The translations under genes and the position numbers were made by a program. Positions 6,040 to 13,277 of a DNA stretch of 34,870 nucleotides are shown piece by piece. Numbering within the stretch: position 1 is the first letter of the stretch; the number at the start of each line of letters is the position of its first letter. Location of the stretch: positions 1 through 34,870 of the forward strand of contig CAZLNO010000028.1 in the NCBI GenBank assembly GCA_964561005.1, read 5' to 3'. The notes under the pieces were generated by a model, which saw only the letters and a program-made list of their open reading frames with translations, ran no database searches and was not told the origin of the DNA. The stretch comes from CAZLNO01 sp964561005. Lineage in GTDB: Bacteria; Pseudomonadota; Alphaproteobacteria; Kiloniellales; Rhodovibrionaceae.

Positions 6040-7983
6040 TCAGGCCGGTGGCGCTGCCTCTGTGCGAAGTGTAGCCAGTGCGTCGTCGAGCGCAAGAACC
6101 TCCTGCCGTTTCTCGCTGCCCAGCCGGCGCAGCGCCACGGTGCCCTGTTCCGCCTCGCGATTGCCCACCACGGCGATGGCGGGGACCTTCATGTGGCTGT
6201 GCTCGCGCACCTTGTAGTTGATCTTCTCGTTGCGCAGGTCCGTCTCGACACGCAGGCCCGCGCCGCGCAGCTTTGCCGCCACCCCTTCCGCATAGCTGTC
6301 CGCGGCGTCGGTGATCGTCGCCACCACCACCTGCACCGGGGCCAGCCACAGCGGGAAACGCCCGGCGTACTCCTCGATCAGGATGGCGATGAAGCGCTCG
6401 AAGGAGCCCAGGATCGCCCGGTGCAGCATCACCGGCCGGTGCTTCTGGCCGTCCTCCCCGATGTAGGTGGCGTCGAGCCGCTCGGGAAGCACGAAGTCCA
6501 CCTGCAGCGTGCCGCACTGCCAGTCGCGGCCGAGCGCGTCGCGCAACACGAATTCCAACTTCGGTCCATAAAACGCGCCCTCGCCGGGGTTCAGCGTGTA
6601 GGGCAGCCCCGTCGACTCCACGGCGTTGCGCAGGGCCGATTCGGCCTTGTCCCAGACCGCGTCCGAGCCGGCGCGCTTTTCCGGCCGGTCGGAGAACTTG
6701 ACCTTGACGTCGTCGAAGCCGAAGGCCGAGTAGATCTCCTGCAGCAGGTCGCAAAAGCGACGCGTCTCGCTGTTGATCTGGTCCTCGGTGCAGAAGATGT
6801 GGGCGTCGTCCTGGGTAAAGGCGCGCACCCGCATCAGGCCGTGCAGCGCGCCCGACGGCTCGTAGCGGTGGCAGGAGCCGAACTCCGCCATGCGGTAGGG
6901 CAGATCGCGGTAGCTGGTGATGCCCTGCTTGAAGATCTGCACGTGCCCCGGACAGTTCATCGGCTTGATCGCCAGGGTGCGCTCGTCCTCGGTCGTCGCC
7001 GTGAACATGTGGTGGTGGAACTTGTCCCAGTGCCCGGACTGCTCCCACAGCGCCCGGTCGATGAGTTGCGGTGTCTTCACCTCCACATAGTCCGAGGCCT
7101 CCAGCCGCCGGCGCACGAAGTCCTCGATGACGCGGTACAGCGTCCAGCCCTTGGGATGCCAGAACACGCTGCCGACCGCCTCCTCCTGCTGGTGGAAGAG
7201 GTCGAGCTCGCGGCCCAGGCGGCGGTGGTCGCGCTTCTCGGCCTCCTCCAGCATGTGGAGGTGGTCCTTGAGCTGCTTGTCGCTCTCCCACGCCGTGCCG
7301 TAGACGCGCTGAAGCTGCTCGTTGCGCTGGTCGCCGCGCCAGTAAGCGCCGGAGACCTTCAGCAGCTTGAAGGCGTGGCCCAGCTTGCCCGTCGAGGGCA
7401 GGTGCGGGCCGCGGCAGAGGTCCAGCCAGTTCCCCTGGCGGTAGATGCGGATCTCGGTGTCGCGCGGCAGCGTCTCGATGTGCTCGGCCTTGTACTTCTC
7501 GCCGATCTCGTTGAAGTGGTGGATCGCGTCCTCGCGGTCCCAGACCTCGCGCACGATGGTCTCGTCGCGGTCGACGATCTCGTGCATGCGCTGCTCGATC
7601 CTTTCCAGGTCCTCCGGCGTGAACGGCTCCTTGCGGGCGAAGTCGTAGTAGAAGCCGTTCTCGGTCGGCGGGCCGAAGGTGACCTGGGTGTCGGGATAGA
7701 GCTCCTGCGTCGCCTCGGCCATCACGTGCGCGGCATCGTGGCGCAGCAGCTCCAGCGCGTCGGGGTGGCCGCGGGTGACGATCTCCACCGTGGCGTCCTG
7801 GGGGATCGGCCGCGTGAGGTCGCGCAGCTCCCCGTCCACCTTGATCGCCAGGGCGTCCTTCGCCAGCTTCCGGCCGATGCGCTCGGCCACCTCCTGGCCG
7901 GTGGGCGCGTGAGCGAACGCCAGCGTCGCCCCGTCGGGCAGGGTGATCGTCACCTCTTGTTGAGCTTCCGCAACCTCGCTCAA
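6040..7983 (-). CDS. thrS: Threonyl-tRNA synthetase
   Basis: Charges tRNA-Thr in the cytoplasm. The 647 residues are full length. In order: an N-terminal TGS domain (about 10-70); an editing domain with RHDAAHVMAEA (near residue 85); the class II catalytic core with MNCPGHVQIF (zinc-ligand Cys), the motif 2 region (YRMAEFGSCHRYEPSGALHG) and motif 3 (PVMLHRAILGSFERF); and a C-terminal anticodon-binding domain (PVQVVVATITDAADSYA). The start is TTG at 7983, preceded by CGGAGG at 7 bases; no in-frame ATG is nearby. It lies upstream of infC on the same strand, the classic thrS-infC order, but rpmI and rplT do not follow. Confidence 0.97.
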   Translation of the reverse strand: MSEVAEAQQEVTITLPDGATLAFAHAPTGQEVAERIGRKLAKDALAIKVDGELRDLTRPIPQDATVEIVTRGHPDALELLRHDAAHVMAEATQELYPDTQVTFGPPTENGFYYDFARKEPFTPEDLERIEQRMHEIVDRDETIVREVWDREDAIHHFNEIGEKYKAEHIETLPRDTEIRIYRQGNWLDLCRGPHLPSTGKLGHAFKLLKVSGAYWRGDQRNEQLQRVYGTAWESDKQLKDHLHMLEEAEKRDHRRLGRELDLFHQQEEAVGSVFWHPKGWTLYRVIEDFVRRRLEASDYVEVKTPQLIDRALWEQSGHWDKFHHHMFTATTEDERTLAIKPMNCPGHVQIFKQGITSYRDLPYRMAEFGSCHRYEPSGALHGLMRVRAFTQDDAHIFCTEDQINSETRRFCDLLQEIYSAFGFDDVKVKFSDRPEKRAGSDAVWDKAESALRNAVESTGLPYTLNPGEGAFYGPKLEFVLRDALGRDWQCGTLQVDFVLPERLDATYIGEDGQKHRPVMLHRAILGSFERFIAILIEEYAGRFPLWLAPVQVVVATITDAADSYAEGVAAKLRGAGLRVETDLRNEKINYKVREHSHMKVPAIAVVGNREAEQGTVALRRLGSEKRQEVLALDDALATLRTEAAPPA

Positions 7984-8038
7984 GGCACGTCCTCCGGATC
8001 TCGGCCGATAAAGCGGATCGCCGCCAAGCTATCGGCCC

Positions 8039-9259
8039 TCAGGGCTCTGTCAAGATTCGCGACGGCGGGCTTTCGTCCCGTGGCGACATCGCCGCCACCG
8101 TTTCGCCGTCGAGGAGTTCATCATAGACGGCCAATGTTTTCGAACACATTGCCGCCAGCGAAAAATCGCGCGCCCGCCGCCGCGCCGCCACGCCCAGACG
8201 CGCCCGCGCCCCGGCGTCCAGCGACAGCGCCCAGGCCACCCCGCGCGCCAGGTCGTCCAGGTCGCCGGGGCGGACCAGACGGGCGGTCTCCCCCGGCAGC
8301 ACCTGCTCCGGCACGCCGCCGTGGCCGCTGGCGACCACCGGCCTGCCCATCGCCTGCGCCTCGCTGGCCACGCGGCCGAAGGCCTCGGGGTCGGTGGAGG
8401 CGGAGACGACCACGTCGCTCAGCATGTAGGCCGCCGGCATGTCGTCGCAATCGTCGTGGATGCGCACCCGCTCCGCGAGGCCCCGCGCGGCGATCAGGCG
8501 CTCCAGCTCCCGGCGGTAGCCGCGCCGTCCCTGGTCCGATCCGACCAACAGGGCATGAAAGGGCCGCTCCCCCAGGCGCGCCAGCGCCTCGACCAGCACC
8601 GCCTGCCCCTTCCAGCGGGTCAGCCGCCCCGGCAGCAGCACCACCGGCACCCCGGCCGGCAGCGACCAGCGTTCCGCCAGCGCGCGCAGGCGCTCGGCAT
8701 CGACGGTCTCGGGGTCGAAGCGGTCGAGGTCGATGCCGCGCGGCACCACGCGCAGGCGGTCCTCGCCGACGCCGTAGTGCCGGCGCACATGCTCGGCGAT
8801 GAACCCGGAGATCGCGATCACCCGGTCGCCCCGCGCCATGACGCTGTTGTAGGCCCGCTTGGCGGCGGTCCGGAAGTTATAGGTGCCATGAAACGTGGTG
8901 ACGAAGGGCACCCCCTCGGCCCGCGCCGCCAGCAGCGCGCTCCACGCCGGCGCGCGCGAGCGGGCGTGCACCAGGTCCACCCCGCGCGTCCGGATCAGCC
9001 GCCGCAATCGTGCGACATTGGCGAGCAGTCCCGCCGGGTCCTTGCGGTGCAGCGGCAGGGTTACGTGCGCCGCGCCCGCGGATTCCAGCTCCGCCGCCAT
9101 CGCGCCGCCGGCGGAGGCGAGCAGCGCGGTGTCGCCGCGCGCGGCAAGGGCGGCGGCGATGTCCACGGCCCCGCGCTCCACCCCGCCGGTCTCCAGCCGG
9201 GGCAGCACCTGCAGGATCACCTTCGGGCGACCGGTGTTCGCGCGCTCTTGGGCCGTCAT
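8039..9259 (-). CDS. GT4-family glycosyltransferase
   Basis: 406-residue cytoplasmic or membrane-associated glycosyltransferase of the GT-B fold, likely acting on an envelope polysaccharide or lipid-linked glycan. The N-terminal domain has LQVLPRLETGGVERG, the loop common in GT4 enzymes. The C-terminal nucleotide-sugar domain has VVLLPGRLTRWKGQ and the E-x7-E motif in EAFGRVASEAQAMGRPVVAS at about residue 292. The start is the ATG in MTAQERANTGRPKV at 9257-9259; longer frames upstream are unlikely to be coding. The donor and acceptor sugars cannot be inferred. No other polysaccharide genes are adjacent; the ABHD10-like hydrolase is divergent, 118 bases away. Confidence 0.88.
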   Translation of the reverse strand: MTAQERANTGRPKVILQVLPRLETGGVERGAVDIAAALAARGDTALLASAGGAMAAELESAGAAHVTLPLHRKDPAGLLANVARLRRLIRTRGVDLVHARSRAPAWSALLAARAEGVPFVTTFHGTYNFRTAAKRAYNSVMARGDRVIAISGFIAEHVRRHYGVGEDRLRVVPRGIDLDRFDPETVDAERLRALAERWSLPAGVPVVLLPGRLTRWKGQAVLVEALARLGERPFHALLVGSDQGRRGYRRELERLIAARGLAERVRIHDDCDDMPAAYMLSDVVVSASTDPEAFGRVASEAQAMGRPVVASGHGGVPEQVLPGETARLVRPGDLDDLARGVAWALSLDAGARARLGVAARRRARDFSLAAMCSKTLAVYDELLDGETVAAMSPRDESPPSRILTEP

Positions 9260-9377
9260 GCCTCGGGTGCTATCGTTCGCGCGCCGGGCCGGCGCGCCAT
9301 CGCTCGCCGCCGCGCCTGCCACGGAAGGCCCGGCCGCACAAGCGGAAATCCGCATTCGCGCCAGGAGAGGCTCCGCC

Positions 9378-10169
9378 ATGGCCCCGACCTCCGACCTCGA
9401 ACCGACGCCCGAGCCGCAGTTCCTGCTGACCGACGCGCGCGCCCGCATCGCCTACCACAAGGTCGAGGGCAGGCTGCCGGGGATCGTGTTCCTGGGCGGC
9501 TTCGCCTCGGACATGACGGGCACCAAGGCGACCGCGCTGGAGGCCTTCGCGCGCGAGCACGGCCACGCCTTCGTGCGTTTCGACTACCAGGGCCACGGTC
9601 AGTCCTCCGGCGACTTCGCGGAGGGCACCATCGGCCAGTGGTCGCGCGACGCCGTCGCGGTGCTGGACCACCTGACCGAGGGGCCGCAGGTGCTGGTGGG
9701 CTCCTCGATGGGCGGCTGGATCATGCTGCTGGCGGCGCTGGCGCGGCCGGGGCGCGTGGCCGGGCTGCTGGGCGTCGCCGCGGCGCCTGACTTCACCGAG
9801 GATCTCATGTGGGCGCGGATGGACGCCGAGGCCCGCGCCGCCATCGAGCGTGATGGCGTCTACCACGAGCCCTCGGAGCACGGCGCGCCGCTGCCGATCA
9901 CCCGCCACCTGATCGAGGAGGGGCGCAGCCACCTGCTGCTGCGCGGGCCGCTGCCCATCGCCTGTCCGATCCGGCTGATCCACGGCATGGACGACACCGA
10001 CGTGCCCTGGCAGTGGTCGCTGCGCATCCTGGAAACCGTGCAGTCCGAGGACGTCGAGGCCGTCCTGGTGAAGCACGGCGACCACCGCCTTTCCGATCCG
10101 ACCGACATCCAGCGGCTGCGCTACCAGCTCCACCGCCTGCTGGAGCATATCGAGGGCTTGGGGGCCTAG
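9378..10169 (+). CDS. Alpha/beta hydrolase, ABHD10-like (acyl thioesterase or esterase)
   Basis: 263 residues with a complete alpha/beta hydrolase core. The opening strand and oxyanion loop are in IVFLGGFASDMTGTKA, typical of the ABHD10 group. The nucleophile elbow GSSMGG places Ser110 as nucleophile. The acid is probably one of the Asp residues in HGMDDTDVPW, and the base is His236 in KHGDHRLS. ABHD10 relatives are depalmitoylating thioesterases or acyl-glucuronide esterases; the bacterial substrate is not known. There is no signal peptide, so it is probably cytoplasmic. The ATG follows AGGAGAGG at 7 bases. Confidence 0.87.
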   Translation: MAPTSDLEPTPEPQFLLTDARARIAYHKVEGRLPGIVFLGGFASDMTGTKATALEAFAREHGHAFVRFDYQGHGQSSGDFAEGTIGQWSRDAVAVLDHLTEGPQVLVGSSMGGWIMLLAALARPGRVAGLLGVAAAPDFTEDLMWARMDAEARAAIERDGVYHEPSEHGAPLPITRHLIEEGRSHLLLRGPLPIACPIRLIHGMDDTDVPWQWSLRILETVQSEDVEAVLVKHGDHRLSDPTDIQRLRYQLHRLLEHIEGLGA

Positions 10170-10432
10170 GTCAGGACGCCGCTGCGGCTTGCGAGGCCAC
10201 CCGCCGCCGGCGACGCCGACAATGCCCGACAAATGCAACCAAACTGGTTAATCGCTTCTGAACACTTCCCGTGACAGATTGCCATTTCCGACTGCGACAG
10301 CCGGCGGCCGGGACGGTTGCCGCCGCCGCAGTCGCAAGGCAAGCCACGGCGACGGGCGGTGCGTCGCCGATCGGGCAGGGCGATCCGCGCTCCCACGCAG
10401 GGGCGCCTCGGCAGTCAGGGACCGGCGCGGCG
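10170..10432. other. Intergenic leader before the lipoprotein-kinase operon
   Basis: 263 bases without a credible gene. A small A+T-richer patch (about 10230-10275) contains TGGTTAA at 10245-10251, whose complement TTAACCA matches 7 of 8 bases of the alternative CtrA half-site TTAACCAT. No clear -35/-10 pair stands out. Confidence 0.3.
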
Positions 10433-11002
10433 ATGGCATCTCGGCTCTGGGCAAGAACGGTACTTGCGGTGCTGATCCCCGTCCTGGCCGGCTGCGGCCT
10501 CGGTGCCGGGTCGCCGGAGCGCAGCGTCCCGGTGGATCCGGCCATGCGTGACGTGACGGCGGAGAAGGGCCCCCCACCCCTGCCGCCGCCGACGGCGCGC
10601 CAAGGCTTCGCCAAGGGGGAGGCCGGGCCGGAAGCCGGGTCGGACGGGACGACGGTGCTTTCCCCGCCGCCGAGGCCACACCGCAAGCCCGCGCTCGTCC
10701 AGGTGGCTCCGGCGGAGTTGAACGGGCTGGAGATTCAAGACGCCTGGCGCCTGTTCGGCCAGCCCGACGCGCAGCAGGCGGAGCCGCCGGCCACGGTCTG
10801 GTCCTACCGCCGGGGCGCCTGCCGGCTGCGGCTGTATTTCTATCCCGACCTCCTGGACAACCGAAAGCGCGCCCTGACCTACGAGCTGGAGCCGGGCAGC
10901 CGCCACGCCGGCGCCCGGCGGTCGTGCCTGATCATTCTGGCCAACCGGGACCGCCATGGCGAGCAGACGGCCGAGACCCCCGATCCGCGCAGCGGTCCCT
11001 GA
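10433..11002 (+). CDS. Putative lipoprotein of unknown function
   Basis: 189 residues. The N-terminus MASRLWARTVLAVLIPVLAGC is a lipoprotein signal peptide ending in the lipobox LAGC, with the acylated Cys at residue 21. A long proline- and glycine-rich linker follows, then a small C-terminal domain (LNGLEIQDAWRLFGQPDAQQAE, VWSYRRGACRLRLYFYPD). That domain resembles the small SmpA/BamE-like or outer-membrane accessory folds that test for GxP and W-x-Y patterns; I cannot assign it with confidence. Start: an ATG in a longer open frame, chosen because it begins the signal peptide. It is the first gene of a likely operon with the histidine kinase (69-base gap) and response regulator. Confidence 0.75.
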   Translation: MASRLWARTVLAVLIPVLAGCGLGAGSPERSVPVDPAMRDVTAEKGPPPLPPPTARQGFAKGEAGPEAGSDGTTVLSPPPRPHRKPALVQVAPAELNGLEIQDAWRLFGQPDAQQAEPPATVWSYRRGACRLRLYFYPDLLDNRKRALTYELEPGSRHAGARRSCLIILANRDRHGEQTAETPDPRSGP

Positions 11003-11071
11003 GGTCCCGGCGACCGCGCCCTTGCGCGCCGGACCGGCCGGGACGGATACCCGAACCTTCCCGGTGCTGCG

Positions 11072-12619
11072 ATGGTGAAGTCTCTGAAGGCCAAGGCGGC
11101 CATTCTCCTTGTGGTCTTCCTGGTGCTGCCGCTGCTGATCTACGACCAGTTCCGCACCGCCGACATGGAGAAGCGGACGCTGCTGCTGGACAGTCTGGCG
11201 AACGAGGGCCGGGTGGTCGCCGAGCTTCTGCGTCCCCGCCTGCAAGATTACGACGGCGAGGGCCTGCGCCACCTCACCCAGGCGCTGCGCCGCATCCGCG
11301 TCGTCGATGGCCGGAACATCAAGCTTTTGCTGCACCCCGCGGACCCCCAGACCGAGGGCCGCTTCTTCTTCATCGCGCACGCGCCGAAGGTTTCCGCGGA
11401 CTATCTGGCGGAAACCCGCGCCCAGCTCATCGAGACCGGCGTGCTGGGCGAGCTGCGCGCGGACTGCGCCACGGGGGGCCGCGACGGCCTGCAGGCGGTG
11501 AACATCTCGGGCAAGACCGAGGTGCTGACCTCGATCACGCCGATCCGGACCGACGCGGGGTGCTGGGCCGTCATCACCTCGCACGCCGGCGACGACGCCA
11601 TCGGCGCCGCGCTCGGCCGGCCCTACTGGCGGACGCCGCAGGTGCAGCTCGCCTCGGCGATCTACATGGCGATGGCGCTGATGGTTTTGCTGCTGGGTCT
11701 CGACGTCTGGCGCAACCTGCGCCGCTTCGCCGCCGCGGCCGAGTCGATCGGCGCGCGGCCGACGGCGGAGGGACCGAGCTTCCGGGCGCTGAACCGCATT
11801 CCCGAACTGGACGGCGTGGCGCGCGCCTTCGACCGCATGGTGGTGACGCTGAGCAGCACCGCCTGGGTCATCCGCCGCGCCGCGGAGGACAACGCGCACG
11901 CGCTGAAGACCCCGCTGTCGACGATCGCGCAGGCCCTGGACCCGTTGAAGAGCGCGCTGCCGGCGCACGCGGTGCACGGGCATCGGGCGCTGACGCTGAT
12001 CGAGCGGGCGGTGTTCCGCCTGGACGACCTGGTGGACGCGGCCCGCCAGGTGGACCGAGCCACGGCGGACATCCTGGTCGCCCCGCAGGTGGACGTCGAC
12101 CTCGGCGCGCTGCTGGACGAGACACTGGAGGCCCAGGCCGACCGGGCCGCCGCCCAGGGCCTGACCTTCGAGCGCGACATCGAAACCGGCATCGTGGTCG
12201 GGGGCTCCCGTGCGCTGCTGTTGCCGGTGGCGGAGAACCTGATCGGCAACGCCATCGACTTTGCCCCGCCCGACAGCACGGTGCGCGTCGCTCTCAACGC
12301 GGACGACGCGGGCGCCGCCGAGTTCTCGGTGAGCGACAACGGCCCCGGCGTTCCCGAGGACAGCCGCGAGCGCATCTTCGATCGCTACTACTCCACGCGG
12401 CCGGGCAGCGGCGCCGGCGAGTCCCGGAGCGTCCTGGGCGAGGCGCATGCCGGCATCGGCCTCTGGGTCGCCCGGCGCAACGTCGAGGCCCTGGGCGGCG
12501 CGATCCGCGCCGAGGCCAACGAGCCCGCCGGCCTGCGCGTGGTGGTGCGGCTGCCGCTACGGCCGCCGGGCCGGGCTTCGACCACGAAAATGCCGTTATC
12601 CCGAGACCGGTCCGGGTGA
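11072..12619 (+). CDS. Membrane sensor histidine kinase
   Basis: 515 residues. One membrane helix at about 9-24, a periplasmic sensor region (about 26-190), a second helix at about 194-212 and a short HAMP-like linker. The phospho-accepting His276 lies in AEDNAHALKTPLSTI, a slightly unusual H-box (HALKTPL). The ATP-binding domain has the N box (ENLIGNAIDFA), G1 (DNGPGVPED), the F-box-like FDRYYST and G2 (GIGLWVARR). The signal is unknown. The response regulator 12 bases downstream is the obvious phosphorylation partner. The ATG at 11072 has no strong ribosome-binding site. Confidence 0.9.
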   Translation: MVKSLKAKAAILLVVFLVLPLLIYDQFRTADMEKRTLLLDSLANEGRVVAELLRPRLQDYDGEGLRHLTQALRRIRVVDGRNIKLLLHPADPQTEGRFFFIAHAPKVSADYLAETRAQLIETGVLGELRADCATGGRDGLQAVNISGKTEVLTSITPIRTDAGCWAVITSHAGDDAIGAALGRPYWRTPQVQLASAIYMAMALMVLLLGLDVWRNLRRFAAAAESIGARPTAEGPSFRALNRIPELDGVARAFDRMVVTLSSTAWVIRRAAEDNAHALKTPLSTIAQALDPLKSALPAHAVHGHRALTLIERAVFRLDDLVDAARQVDRATADILVAPQVDVDLGALLDETLEAQADRAAAQGLTFERDIETGIVVGGSRALLLPVAENLIGNAIDFAPPDSTVRVALNADDAGAAEFSVSDNGPGVPEDSRERIFDRYYSTRPGSGAGESRSVLGEAHAGIGLWVARRNVEALGGAIRAEANEPAGLRVVVRLPLRPPGRASTTKMPLSRDRSG

Positions 12620-12631
12620 TAGACTGTTCCC

Positions 12632-13006
12632 ATGAGCAAGAGCGTGCTGGTCATCGAGAACGACCCCGATCTGGCCGAGTCGCTGGCGATCAACCTCGAC
12701 GGGGCGGGCTATCGCGTGCTGGGGCCCACCGCGCGGGGCATCGACGCCCTGCGGATCTGCGAGGAGGTCCTCCCGGACGCGGCGCTGGTCGACGTGCGGC
12801 TCGACGACCAGATCGACGGCATCTTCCTGGGTCAGGAACTGGCCGAGCGCGGCGTGGCGGTGATCTACCTCACCGGCTACTTCGACCGCGCCGCCAGCGA
12901 GGCCCGGCACCACGCCGCCGGCCTGCTGTCCAAGCCCCTGCTGGCCGCCGACCTGACCCAGGCGCTGGAGCAGGCGTTGTCGCGTGGGGCCGGGTCGCGG
13001 GCATAG
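12632..13006 (+). CDS. Single-domain response regulator (receiver only)
   Basis: 124 residues, a complete receiver domain with no output domain. Acidic pocket Glu9/Asp11 (VIENDPD), phospho-acceptor Asp54 (ALVDVRL), switch Thr81 (YLTGYF) and Lys101 (LSKPL). Such proteins act by protein contact or as phosphorelay intermediates rather than by binding DNA. Glu9 replaces the more usual first Asp of the acidic pair, which is tolerated in the family. It starts 12 bases after the kinase stop, so kinase and regulator are co-transcribed. Confidence 0.9.
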   Translation: MSKSVLVIENDPDLAESLAINLDGAGYRVLGPTARGIDALRICEEVLPDAALVDVRLDDQIDGIFLGQELAERGVAVIYLTGYFDRAASEARHHAAGLLSKPLLAADLTQALEQALSRGAGSRA

Positions 13007-13277
13007 GGAAATGAGCACGAATATCAAGTCCCAATAGATTTGATCCGCGTCATGCGCGGACTTGATCCGCGCATCCCCTTTCAGGAGCTTTATGCGCGGC
13101 GGGATTGCCGGGTCAAGCCCGGCAATGACGTGGGCATTGTGTGACTCGTGGTCGACGATATTCGGTGGAAATCCAGGCTTTCGCCGGTCGGGGTCCCCGG
13201 CTCCGACTGGAACGTTTTCGCTCATGCCCGGCCCAGGAAACGTTCGCGGCGCGGAGAGGACCCGCGCCCCGCTGAAA
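13007..13277. other. Intergenic region between convergent genes, carrying palindromic repeats
   Basis: 271 bases between the response regulator and the PatZ-like gene, which end towards each other. It contains two palindromic repeat units (13049-13130). The remaining right half (13131-13277) shows no gene that I can support. Confidence 0.6.
13049..13130. repeat. Pair of alphaproteobacterial palindromic intergenic repeats, inverted
   Basis: Unit 1: stem ATGCGCGGA (13052-13060), loop CTTGA, stem TCCGCGCAT (13066-13074). Unit 2: stem ATTGCCGGG (13104-13112), loop TCAAG, stem CCCGGCAAT (13118-13126). Read on the other strand, unit 2 has the same CGTCAT start, CTTGA loop and ATCC end as unit 1 but different, still fully paired stem bases. 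The two units are thus inverted copies of one family, flanked by CGTCAT and ATGACG. Similar elements are common between genes in alphaproteobacteria. They may also stop transcription between these convergent genes. Confidence 0.8.
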
